A DNA stretch of 6,613 nt from contig CABUVH010000112.1 in NCBI GenBank assembly GCA_902494935.1, forward strand, positions 1 to 6,613. The letters run 5' to 3'. The notes under the pieces were generated by a model that saw nothing but the letters and a program-made list of their open reading frames with translations, had not been told where the DNA came from and ran no database searches. The DNA is from an uncultured Collinsella sp. Lineage in GTDB: Bacteria; Actinomycetota; Coriobacteriia; Coriobacteriales; Coriobacteriaceae. Both the position numbers and the translations under genes were made by a program. This document shows, piece by piece, positions 1 to 5,916 of this stretch (position 1 is its first letter; each line of letters starts with the position of its first letter).

Positions 1-2
1 AT

Positions 3-2480
3 ATGCAGGCCCAGGAGGACGTTGACGCCGCTGGTCCTGCCGCCGCTGAGCTCCACGAGCGGCGCGTGGCGCTCGACAATCAGATTTCGCAGCTTACGCG
101 TGAGCATCGCGATGTTCAGCGCGTAGCCGATAACGCCGCGCTCGAGCTCGCCAAGGTGAAGGACTCGCTGAGCAATGCCGAGGTCGAGGACAACATGTAT
201 GCCTCGCGCCTGGAGCAGATTGACGAGCAGCTCGAGGAGGTCATGGCCTCGCTCGAGAGCCGTCGTGACCGCGCCGAGGAGCTTGAAGGCGCTCTTGAGG
301 AAGCGCGCCAGGCCCAGGCCGATGCGCGTGAGGCCACCGAGGTCGCCCGTGCAGCCCTGAAGGACTTGCGTAATCGTGAGAGTGAGGCGCGCAACAAGCT
401 GTCCGAGGTGCGCTCGGAGCTTGCCAGCCAAAAGAAACTCGATGTCCGCATGGCCGACAGCTCGCCGCTCGTGAGCCGTCTGGTGGGTGCGCTGGGCGAC
501 GATGTCTTGGGTCGTCTGGGCGACGTGCTGGAGGCCCCGCGCGAGCTTGAGGGCCTGGTTGAGCAATTGCTCGCCGGCGATATCGATGCGCTGCTGTTTG
601 ATGACGCCGCCACGCTTGAGCGTGCCGGTCGTGCGGCTCTGGACCAAAAGAAGGCCTCGGGCGAGGCATTGCTGGTGGCGCGCGGCGTGAGCGGCTCTAC
701 CGCCGCTGAGGGCGCTGCCGGTACCCGCCTGGTTGATCGTCTGTCCGTGCGCGCAGGCTACGGACCCGTCGTCGAGGCGCTGCTCGGCGGCTATTACGTA
801 GTGGACGATCTTGCTGCCGCGCTGTCGGCGCCGGTCGTTGACGGCGTGACTTACGTGACCCCCGATGGTGCCCGCGTCGCCTGCGGCGGCCTGGTGCGTG
901 TGGGCCTCGATGCCGGCGAGGCGTCGGGTGCTCTGGAGCGTAAGCGTCGCATTCGCGAGCTGGAGGGGCTTGAGCCCGATTTGGCCGCTGTGTTTGAGCA
1001 TGTGTCGGATCAGGTCGTTGAGGCCAACGCTGCCGTCGAGGAGGCCCGTGCCGCCGAGGGCGATGCCGCCGGTGAGATCGCCCGTCTTGAGGGCGAGCGC
1101 CGCTCGCTGCTTTCCGAGATCGGCCGCTTGGAGCAAAGCGCCAACAATGCCGAGGTCGAGCGCGTGCGCATCTCCAAGCGCCGCGAGCAGGCCTCCGAAG
1201 CCGTTCGCGCTGCGCGCCCGCGCGTTGACGAGCTCACCCGTTCGCGTGACGAGGCCCGCGCGCAGGCAAGCGATCTGGGCTTGCAGATTTCCGAGGCCAA
1301 CGACGAACTCGACCGCGTTCGCCGTGACGATTCCGAGGCTGCCGGCAAGCTCGCCGACGCCAAGGTTCGCCTAGCCCAGACGAGCGAACGCCTGCGTTCG
1401 CTGAAGGGCCGCGTGCCCGACCTGGAGCATCGTCTTGAGGGCATCGACCGTCGTATCCGCGGAACACGCCAGGCCTCGCGCTCGCTCGAGCTGCTGCGCC
1501 TGCGCGTCGATCCCATGCACGAACGCTATTCTGCCCTGTTGGAACGCGCGTCGGATTGGGCAGCGCGCCTGCGTGACCAGGCCTCTCTGGAGGAGGCGGA
1601 CTCCGCTTCGCTCAAGAAGACCATCGAGGATGCCAAGGCAGAGGTTGCCCGCGCTAAGGAGCGAGTCGATACCGCCTCCGCCACGCAAAACGAGTTCAAG
1701 GTCGCGCGTGGCAAGCTCGAGGTGCAGGTCGAGGCTGCCATCAAGGCCATTACCGCCGATGGCACGACGGTGCTCGAGGAAGCGCTCATGCTTCCTGCTC
1801 CTACCGACCGCGATGCCGCCGAGCGCGAACTCAACCAGCTTGTGCGCCAGATCAACAACCTTGGTCCCGTTAACCAAGTTGCCATGGAGGAGTACGAGCA
1901 GCTCAAGCGCCGCGCCGACTACATCGAGGAGCAGCTGGCCGATCTGGAGAGCGCGCGCAAGGCGCTCACCAAGATCACGGTGGCCATTGATCGCAAGATG
2001 CGCAAGGCGTTCCTGGTGACGTTTGAGAAGGTCGACGCGAACTTCCGCGAGATCTTCGCTATGCTCTTCCCGGGCGGCCAGGCTCATCTGGAGATGACCG
2101 ATCCCGAGCATCCTGCCGAGACGGGTATCGAGGTCGTGGCGCAGCCGCGCGGCAAGCGCATCACCAAGATGATGCTCATGTCGGGCGGCGAGAAGAGTCT
2201 GACGGCGCTCGCCTTGCTCTTTGCCGTGTATCGTACGCGCACGGTGCCGTTCTATGTGCTGGACGAGGTCGAGGCGGCGCTCGATGACGCCAACCTGTCC
2301 AAGCTCATCGGCGCGCTCGATGTGTTGCGTTCCGATACGCAGCTCTTGGTTATCTCGCATCAGCGCCGTACTATGGAGGACGCTGACGTCCTCTATGGCG
2401 TCTCGATGCAAGCCGACGGCGTCAGTCGCGTCGTCTCGCAAAAACTCGATCGCGAAACCGGAAAGGTCGTGAATGCATAA
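3..2480 (+). CDS. smc: Chromosome partition protein SMC, 5'-truncated by the window edge
   Basis: This is the C-terminal 825 residues of the SMC ATPase, the core of the bacterial condensin that compacts and segregates the chromosome with ScpA and ScpB. The ATG at position 3 is an internal Met. The N-terminal Walker A head, about 350 residues in a usual SMC of about 1,180, lies upstream of the window. In order (numbered from that Met) there is an Ala/Glu/Arg-rich coiled coil to about 148, the hinge at about 150-312, a returning coiled coil to about 600, and the C-terminal ATPase head. The head shows the INNLGPVNQVAMEEYEQL block (617-634), the ABC signature LMSGGEKSLTALALLFA (725-741), Walker B with YVLDEVEAALDDAN (751-764; D754 and catalytic E755) and the switch-His strand LLVISHQRRTM (781-791). 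The stop overlaps the ftsY start, so the two are translationally coupled. The hinge has GGLVRVG where the family usually has two GG pairs. Identification is very secure. Confidence 0.97.
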   Translation: MQAQEDVDAAGPAAAELHERRVALDNQISQLTREHRDVQRVADNAALELAKVKDSLSNAEVEDNMYASRLEQIDEQLEEVMASLESRRDRAEELEGALEEARQAQADAREATEVARAALKDLRNRESEARNKLSEVRSELASQKKLDVRMADSSPLVSRLVGALGDDVLGRLGDVLEAPRELEGLVEQLLAGDIDALLFDDAATLERAGRAALDQKKASGEALLVARGVSGSTAAEGAAGTRLVDRLSVRAGYGPVVEALLGGYYVVDDLAAALSAPVVDGVTYVTPDGARVACGGLVRVGLDAGEASGALERKRRIRELEGLEPDLAAVFEHVSDQVVEANAAVEEARAAEGDAAGEIARLEGERRSLLSEIGRLEQSANNAEVERVRISKRREQASEAVRAARPRVDELTRSRDEARAQASDLGLQISEANDELDRVRRDDSEAAGKLADAKVRLAQTSERLRSLKGRVPDLEHRLEGIDRRIRGTRQASRSLELLRLRVDPMHERYSALLERASDWAARLRDQASLEEADSASLKKTIEDAKAEVARAKERVDTASATQNEFKVARGKLEVQVEAAIKAITADGTTVLEEALMLPAPTDRDAAERELNQLVRQINNLGPVNQVAMEEYEQLKRRADYIEEQLADLESARKALTKITVAIDRKMRKAFLVTFEKVDANFREIFAMLFPGGQAHLEMTDPEHPAETGIEVVAQPRGKRITKMMLMSGGEKSLTALALLFAVYRTRTVPFYVLDEVEAALDDANLSKLIGALDVLRSDTQLLVISHQRRTMEDADVLYGVSMQADGVSRVVSQKLDRETGKVVNA

Positions 2481-3397
2481 TGGGATTCTTCGATGCTCTC
2501 TCGCGCGGACTTGAGCGAAGCCGCGAGGCCCTCAACGAGGTCTTCTACTTTGGCGGTGAGGTCGACGAGGATTTTTGGGAGGACCTGGAGGACACCCTCG
2601 TCATGGGTGACATGGGCGCCGAGATCGCCATTCAGGTCTCCGATGACCTGCGCGATGCCGCGGCCAAGAAGAACCTCAAGACCGCTCCACAGCTTCGCCG
2701 TGCCCTGGCCGAGCAGCTTGAGCAGCACTTTGTGCCCATCGAGCGCGATCCGTTCTCCGATACGCCGAGCTGCGTGCTGTTTGTGGGCATTAACGGTGCC
2801 GGCAAGACCACGACGGTCGGTAAGATCGCGAGCGCCATGGCCTCCCGCGGCAAGAACGTCGTGATCGGTTCGGCCGATACCTTCCGCGCTGCCGCTATCG
2901 AGCAGCTCGATGTGTGGGGTCAGCGCGCTGGCGTCCCCGTCATCAAGCGCGACCGCGGCTCCGACCCGGCAAGTGTTTGCTACGACGTGCTCGACGAGGC
3001 CGACAAGCGCGGCAGCGACCTGGTGCTCATCGATACCGCCGGTCGTCTGCACACGAGCCCCGAGCTCATGCGCGAGCTTGCCAAGGTGGTCAATGTGACC
3101 CGCAAGCGCGCCGCCAATATGGCCGCCGGCCCCATGCCCGTCTATGTCGTGCTCGTGATCGATGCCGCAACGGGCCAAAACGGCCTCAACCAGGCGCTCG
3201 AGTTTAACGAGGCGCTTGGCCTGGACGGTATTATCATGACAAAGCTCGACGGCACGGCAAAGGGCGGTATCGCCATGGCCGTGGCCGAGAAGCTCAAGCT
3301 TCCCATCCTGCGCATCGGCGTGGGCGAGCAGGTCGATGACCTGCAGGAGTTCAATGCCAAAGATTTCTGCCGCGCCCTGGTGGGCGAGTCCAATTAA
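2480..3397 (+). CDS. ftsY: Signal recognition particle receptor FtsY (SRP-type GTPase)
   Basis: FtsY is the membrane-associated receptor that docks SRP-ribosome-nascent-chain complexes and hands them to the Sec translocon. It forms a GTP-dependent heterodimer with Ffh. At 305 aa it is a minimal NG-type FtsY: a short amphipathic N-terminus (GFFDALSRGLERSREAL, 2-18), the N domain to about 90, then the G domain. The GTPase motifs are P-loop GINGAGKTT (103-111), DTFRAAA (133-139), DTAGR (185-189), TKLD (254-257) and GVGEQVDDLQEF (280-291); the last is FtsY-type rather than Ffh-type. The long acidic A domain of the E. coli protein is absent, so the N-terminal helix probably provides membrane contact (inference). 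The ATG shares its A with the smc TAA stop. Only a weak, distant AAAGG (2462-2466) precedes it, which points to translational coupling. It is followed 10 nt later by ffh, its functional partner. Confidence 0.97.
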   Translation: MGFFDALSRGLERSREALNEVFYFGGEVDEDFWEDLEDTLVMGDMGAEIAIQVSDDLRDAAAKKNLKTAPQLRRALAEQLEQHFVPIERDPFSDTPSCVLFVGINGAGKTTTVGKIASAMASRGKNVVIGSADTFRAAAIEQLDVWGQRAGVPVIKRDRGSDPASVCYDVLDEADKRGSDLVLIDTAGRLHTSPELMRELAKVVNVTRKRAANMAAGPMPVYVVLVIDAATGQNGLNQALEFNEALGLDGIIMTKLDGTAKGGIAMAVAEKLKLPILRIGVGEQVDDLQEFNAKDFCRALVGESN

Positions 3398-3401
3398 GGA
3401 G
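3396..3401 (+). promoter_or_regulatory. Ribosome binding site of ffh, overlapping the ftsY stop
   Basis: AAGGAG lies 6 nt upstream of the GTG at 3408 and overlaps the TAA stop of ftsY (3395-3397). It fixes GTG as the ffh start; the resulting N-terminus MFDSLSDRLNDTF is the normal Ffh beginning. Termination on ftsY would place the ribosome directly at this site. Confidence 0.85.
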
Positions 3402-3407
3402 TGACTA

Positions 3408-4883
3408 GTGTTTGATTCTCTGAGCGATCGCCTCAACGACACATTTGACCGCCTGCGCGGCAAGGGCAAGCTGACCGAGGCCGATATCACCTCGGCCATG
3501 CGCGATATCCGTATGGCGCTGCTCGAGGCCGACGTCAACTTCAAGGTCGTCAAGGAGTTTGTCGCTAAGACCAAGGAGCGCTGCATGACCGCCGAGGTCA
3601 TGGAGTCGCTGTCGCCGGCGCAAAACGTCGTCAAGATCGTGCTCGACGAGCTTACCGAGATGCTCGGCTCCACCGAGAGCAAGCTTGTCTTTAGCAACCG
3701 CATTCCCAATGTCATCATGCTCGTGGGCCTGCAGGGCTCCGGCAAGACTACGGCGGCCGTAAAGTTGGCCTACCTGCTCAAGAAGCAGGGCCGCTCCCCG
3801 CTGCTCGCCGCGTGCGACGTCTACCGTCCCGCCGCTGCCGACCAGCTGGTCACGCTCGGCGGCGAGATTGGCGTTCCGGTCTTCCGCGGTGACGGCGAGC
3901 ACCCGGTCGACATCGCCAAGGGCGCCATTCAGGAGGCCGTCGACCACCTGCGCGATGTGGTCATCGTCGATACCGCCGGCCGCCTGCAGATCGACGAGCA
4001 GATGATGCAGGAGGCCGTGGACATCAAGAAGGCCGTCAAGCCCGATCAGGTGCTGATGGTCGTCGATGCCATGACCGGCCAGGATATCGTCAACGTCGTC
4101 TCGACCTTCGCTGAGCGCACCGACTTTGACGGTGTGATCATCTCCAAGCTCGACGGCGACGCCCGTGGCGGCGGCGCGCTTTCTGTGCGCCAGGTGACCG
4201 GTAAGCCCATCAAGTTCGTGAGCATGGGCGAGAAGCCCGATTCGCTGGAGCCGTTCTATCCCGATCGTATGGCCAAGCGCATCTTGGGCATGGGCGATGT
4301 TGTCGGCATCATCGAGAAGGCCCAGGAGGCAGCCGACGCCGAGCAGCTCGAGGCTGCCGAGCGTATGCTGCGCGAGGGCTTCACCATGAACGACATGCTC
4401 GACCAGATGAAGGCCGTCAAGAAGATGGGCGGCATGAAGGGCATCCTGGGCATGCTCCCCGGCGGCCAGCGTGCGCTTAACCAGATGGGCGGCAACCTGG
4501 ACGAGGGCATCTTCGACAAGAACGAGGCCATTATCATGTCGATGACCAAGGAGGAGCGCCTTCGCCCCTCCATCATCAACGGCCAGCGCCGTGCCCGCAT
4601 TGCCAAGGGCGCCGGTGTGACCCCCACCGAGGTCAATAGCCTTATGAAGCAGTGGGGCGAGATGAATAAGATGATGGGCCGCATGCGCACAATGGCCAAT
4701 CAGGCGCAGGCCGGCGGCAAGAAGGGCAAGAAGGGTAAGAAGGGTAAAAAGATGCGCATGCCCAATATCCCCGGCCTGGACGCTATGGGCCTGGGCGGCA
4801 TGGGCGGCCTGGGTACGGGCGGCCCCAAGTCCGATATGGACCTGCTGCGCCAGATGGAAGCGCAGATGCGTAATAAGAAGTAA
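3408..4883 (+). CDS. ffh: Signal recognition particle protein Ffh (SRP54)
   Basis: Ffh is the protein subunit of the SRP. It binds 4.5S/SRP RNA and hydrophobic signal sequences and, with FtsY, targets ribosomes to the membrane. It has 491 aa and starts at GTG. The N domain covers about 1-95. The G domain has GLQGSGKTT (107-115), DVYRPAA (137-143), DTAGR (188-192), SKLD (246-249) and the Ffh-type SMGEKPDSLEPF (272-283). The M domain starts near 320 and is Met-rich (23 Met in the last 172 residues), with the RNA-binding stretch GQRRARIAKGAGVTPTEVN (392-410) and the MNKMMGRM helix (419-426). A Lys/Gly repeat KKGKKGKKGKK (438-448) and a Gly/Met-rich end follow, making it longer than the usual 440-450 aa. 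The gene is last in the smc-ftsY-ffh block, ahead of a strong hairpin. No ylxM lies upstream and no rpsP downstream, unlike the common Firmicutes order. Identification is very secure. Confidence 0.98.
   Translation: MFDSLSDRLNDTFDRLRGKGKLTEADITSAMRDIRMALLEADVNFKVVKEFVAKTKERCMTAEVMESLSPAQNVVKIVLDELTEMLGSTESKLVFSNRIPNVIMLVGLQGSGKTTAAVKLAYLLKKQGRSPLLAACDVYRPAAADQLVTLGGEIGVPVFRGDGEHPVDIAKGAIQEAVDHLRDVVIVDTAGRLQIDEQMMQEAVDIKKAVKPDQVLMVVDAMTGQDIVNVVSTFAERTDFDGVIISKLDGDARGGGALSVRQVTGKPIKFVSMGEKPDSLEPFYPDRMAKRILGMGDVVGIIEKAQEAADAEQLEAAERMLREGFTMNDMLDQMKAVKKMGGMKGILGMLPGGQRALNQMGGNLDEGIFDKNEAIIMSMTKEERLRPSIINGQRRARIAKGAGVTPTEVNSLMKQWGEMNKMMGRMRTMANQAQAGGKKGKKGKKGKKMRMPNIPGLDAMGLGGMGGLGTGGPKSDMDLLRQMEAQMRNKK
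4719..4751 (+). repeat. 9-bp in-frame tandem repeat encoding Lys-Lys-Gly units in Ffh
   Basis: Three consecutive AAGAAGGGY units (4719-4727, 4728-4736, 4737-4745) and a partial fourth, AAAAAG (4746-4751), encode KKGKKGKKGKK at the end of the M domain. The array is in frame and 9 bp in period, so unit number could vary without disrupting the gene. The basic stretch might contact SRP RNA or ribosomal RNA (inference). Confidence 0.85.
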
Positions 4884-4903
4884 CGGCTGGTTGAGTCGAG
4901 TAT

Positions 4904-4943
4904 GGCGAAGGCCGCCTGGATGGTACTCCAGGCGGCCTTCGCC
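4904..4943. terminator. Perfect 17-bp hairpin between convergent ffh and the DUF134/NifX gene
   Basis: GGCGAAGGCCGCCTGGA (4904-4920) is exactly complementary to TCCAGGCGGCCTTCGCC (4927-4943), with a TGGTAC loop. It begins 20 nt after the ffh stop and lies about 57 nt beyond the stop of the reverse-strand gene. Neither side has a clear T-run, so it resembles the U-poor hairpins common in high-GC actinobacteria. Because the structure reads the same from both directions, it could end transcription from both convergent units. Confidence 0.8.
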
Positions 4944-4999
4944 GTTCGTTCGCAGGTTGTCGCACGCGCGGAAGCGTGCTAGCGCCGGGGTATGTGCCG
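4944..4999. other. Short intergenic stretch with two weak inverted repeats
   Basis: After the main hairpin there is a 6-bp stem GCACGC/GCGTGC (4962-4967 with 4974-4979, 6-nt loop). A second 6-bp stem, CTAGCG/CGCTAG (4979-4984 with 4998-5003), takes in the TAG stop of the reverse-strand gene. Both are short and have no T-tract. They might add to termination of the reverse-strand transcript, but could be chance in GC-rich DNA. Confidence 0.3.
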
Positions 5000-5107
5000 C
5001 TAGTGGCAGCCGCAGCCCTCATGTCCGTCGTGGTCGTGATGGCCGTGACAGCCGCAGGACTCGCCATGCTCATGGGTGTGCTCGTGGTCATGTCCATGGC
5101 AGTCGCA
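5000..5107 (-). other. His/Cys-rich C-terminal metal-binding tail with three CxCH motifs
   Basis: Codons 220-254 encode alternating His with Asp, Glu or Gly, plus CDCH (220-223), CGCH (237-240) and CGCH (251-254). That is 12 His and 6 Cys in 35 residues. Such tails in other proteins (HypB, SlyD, CooJ) bind Ni, Zn or similar ions; which metal applies here cannot be read from the sequence. Confidence 0.85.
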
Positions 5108-5764
5108 GGTGGCCTCGCCGTTCTGTGCGAGCGTGCCGGCAATGAGGGCCTCGACGCAGGCATCGCAGCTGCCCTGGGCGCCCGCATAGACCGTGATGCC
5201 GGCTTGGGCAAGCGCGTTGATAGCGCCGCCGCCGATACCGCCGCAAATGAGCGTGTCAACGCCACCGTTGGCAAGCAGGCCCGCCAAGGCGCCGTGGCCG
5301 GTGCCACCGGTGCCTACGACCTGCTCGTTGAGCACCTTGCCATCCTGGATGTCGTAGATCTTGAACTGCTCGCTGCGGCCAAAGTGCATAAAGATGTTGC
5401 CGTTGTCGTACGTTGTTGCCACCCTCATGGTGCCGACCTCCTTTGCTGGCCATGCGGCCGTCGTCGTGGTGATTGGGGAGTACGCGATGTTGCCGCCTTC
5501 GATGACGATCGCCCGTCCATTGACCAGCGCGTTTGCCACCTTGCGATGCGCGCGACTGCTGATTGCCGCCACCGTGGCGCGGGCGATACCCATGTGCAGG
5601 GCGACGGCCTCCTGATTGAGGCCCTCCAGATCGCACAGGCGCAGTACTTCGAGCTCATCGACCGTCATATCGATAGCGTCTCCGCTGGCAAGGCCATCGG
5701 GGGTAAAGCCGCGATATTCGGGGATGATCCCAACGCGGCGCAGTTTTTCGCGTCTTCCAGCCAT
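5000..5764 (-). CDS. DUF134 HTH / NifX-type metal-cluster-binding fusion with His-Cys-rich tail
   Basis: Predicted 254 aa in three parts. Residues 1-92 match the DUF134 family: MAGRREKLRRVGIIPEYRGF opening, VDELEVLRLCDLEGLNQEAVA, and a sigma-region-4-like helix-turn-helix running through about 49-83 and ending KVANALVNGRAIVIEGG. Residues 113 to about 213 match the NifX/NifB C-terminal dinitrogenase iron-molybdenum-cofactor domain: MRVATTYDNGNIFMHFGRSE, LICGGIGGGAINAL and GSCDACVEAL. Residues 220-254 hold 12 His and 6 Cys with three CxCH motifs. No signal peptide is seen, so it should be cytosolic. No nif gene is present, so a nitrogenase role is not implied; relatives in non-fixing anaerobes bind Fe-S or Mo-containing clusters. 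A metal- or cluster-sensing regulator is inferred. The ATG at 5764 is chosen because GGAGAG precedes it and family members start with MA-R; a TTG 10 codons upstream lacks a ribosome site. Domain calls are strong, function is open. Confidence 0.88.
   Translation of the reverse strand: MAGRREKLRRVGIIPEYRGFTPDGLASGDAIDMTVDELEVLRLCDLEGLNQEAVALHMGIARATVAAISSRAHRKVANALVNGRAIVIEGGNIAYSPITTTTAAWPAKEVGTMRVATTYDNGNIFMHFGRSEQFKIYDIQDGKVLNEQVVGTGGTGHGALAGLLANGGVDTLICGGIGGGAINALAQAGITVYAGAQGSCDACVEALIAGTLAQNGEATCDCHGHDHEHTHEHGESCGCHGHHDHDGHEGCGCH
5426..5444 (-). promoter_or_regulatory. Internal ribosome binding site and ATG at the DUF134/NifX junction
   Basis: On the reverse strand, AAAGGAGG (5444-5437) is followed 8 nt later by ATG (5428-5426), which encodes M113, the exact first residue of the NifX-type domain (MRVATTYDNG). 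This is the strongest Shine-Dalgarno I found in the window. It could drive a separate 142-aa product in the same frame, or be a relic of two once-separate genes. Confidence 0.6.
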
Positions 5765-5767
5765 ACA

Positions 5768-5773
5768 CTCTCC
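5768..5773 (-). promoter_or_regulatory. Ribosome binding site of the DUF134/NifX gene
   Basis: Reverse-strand GGAGAG sits 3 nt before the ATG at 5764 (GGAG core 5 nt away). It supports that start over the in-frame TTG at 5794. Confidence 0.7.
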
Positions 5774-5778
5774 AAATC

Positions 5779-5790
5779 TGACATATGTCA
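5779..5790. promoter_or_regulatory. Operator candidate 1: perfect 12-bp palindrome
   Basis: TGACATATGTCA is its own reverse complement and lies 15 bp upstream of the DUF134/NifX start codon, where the predicted transcription start falls. A protein bound here would block that promoter. A near-identical copy lies 53 bp away, centre to centre. Confidence 0.6.
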
Positions 5791-5795
5791 ACAAT

Positions 5796-5823
5796 AGAAT
5801 AGCGAACGTGCGGATTTGCGCAA
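5796..5823 (-). promoter_or_regulatory. Candidate promoter for the DUF134/NifX gene
   Basis: The reverse strand reads TTGCGC (5823-5818), a 16-nt spacer, then TATTCT (5801-5796). These resemble weak -35 and -10 elements of a sigma-70-type promoter. Transcription would start near 5789, inside operator candidate 1, with candidate 2 just upstream of the -35. Matches to consensus are only partial. Confidence 0.4.
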
Positions 5824-5827
5824 GGAA

Positions 5828-5847
5828 TTTCTGGCATATGTCAGAAA
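5828..5847. promoter_or_regulatory. Operator candidate 2: 20-bp near-perfect palindrome
   Basis: TTTCTGGCATATGTCAGAAA is symmetric except for one mismatched pair (5834 with 5841). Its core TGGCATATGTCA differs from candidate 1 by a single base. Read on the reverse strand, the two sites agree at 14 of 17 positions starting from TGACATATG. It lies between the divergent promoters, so it could affect either gene. Confidence 0.6.
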
Positions 5848-5890
5848 ATGAGGGCTTATGTTTGGGCTGTGGGGCCGGGTGCGCCTGGGC

Positions 5891-5896
5891 TACAAT
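5891..5896 (+). promoter_or_regulatory. Candidate -10 element for thyA
   Basis: TACAAT lies 34 nt upstream of the thyA ATG, in a locally AT-rich patch, and matches TATAAT at 5 of 6 positions. No convincing -35 hexamer is found at 16-18 bp upstream (the region is G-rich, for example CTGTGG), so the promoter is weak or needs an activator. Confidence 0.4.
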
Positions 5897-5916
5897 AAAA
5901 ATCGCTTATAGGCGAC

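Noticed and set aside
3..5. ATG at position 3 as the true start of SMC
   Set aside because: The frame opens in the middle of the first coiled coil, and the Walker A head that every SMC needs would be missing; the start lies upstream of the window.
1371..3745. Long reverse-strand open frames (356 and 450 codons) across smc, ftsY and the start of ffh
   Set aside because: High-GC genes leave long open antisense frames. These overlap three well-identified genes and show only low-complexity composition.
5126..5428. Nitrogen fixation locus suggested by the NifX-type domain
   Set aside because: No nifH, D, K, E, N or B gene is present, and this domain is widespread in non-fixing anaerobes.
5786..5791. 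Reverse-strand TTGACA as a -35 hexamer
   Set aside because: A -10 at 17 bp would fall on the start codon of the gene. The TTGACA match is a by-product of the TGACATATGTCA palindrome.
5765..5794. TTG at 5794 as start of the DUF134/NifX gene (264 aa)
   Set aside because: It has no ribosome site, it would put the palindrome inside the coding sequence, and the extra ten residues do not fit the DUF134 N-terminus. The ATG at 5764 has GGAGAG before it.
4976..5797. A 273-codon forward-strand open frame with hydrophobic stretches, opposite the DUF134/NifX gene
   Set aside because: It is antisense to a gene with clear family motifs. Its hydrophobic runs come from the complement of the His/Cys-rich tail and Gly-rich core, and it lacks a recognisable family.
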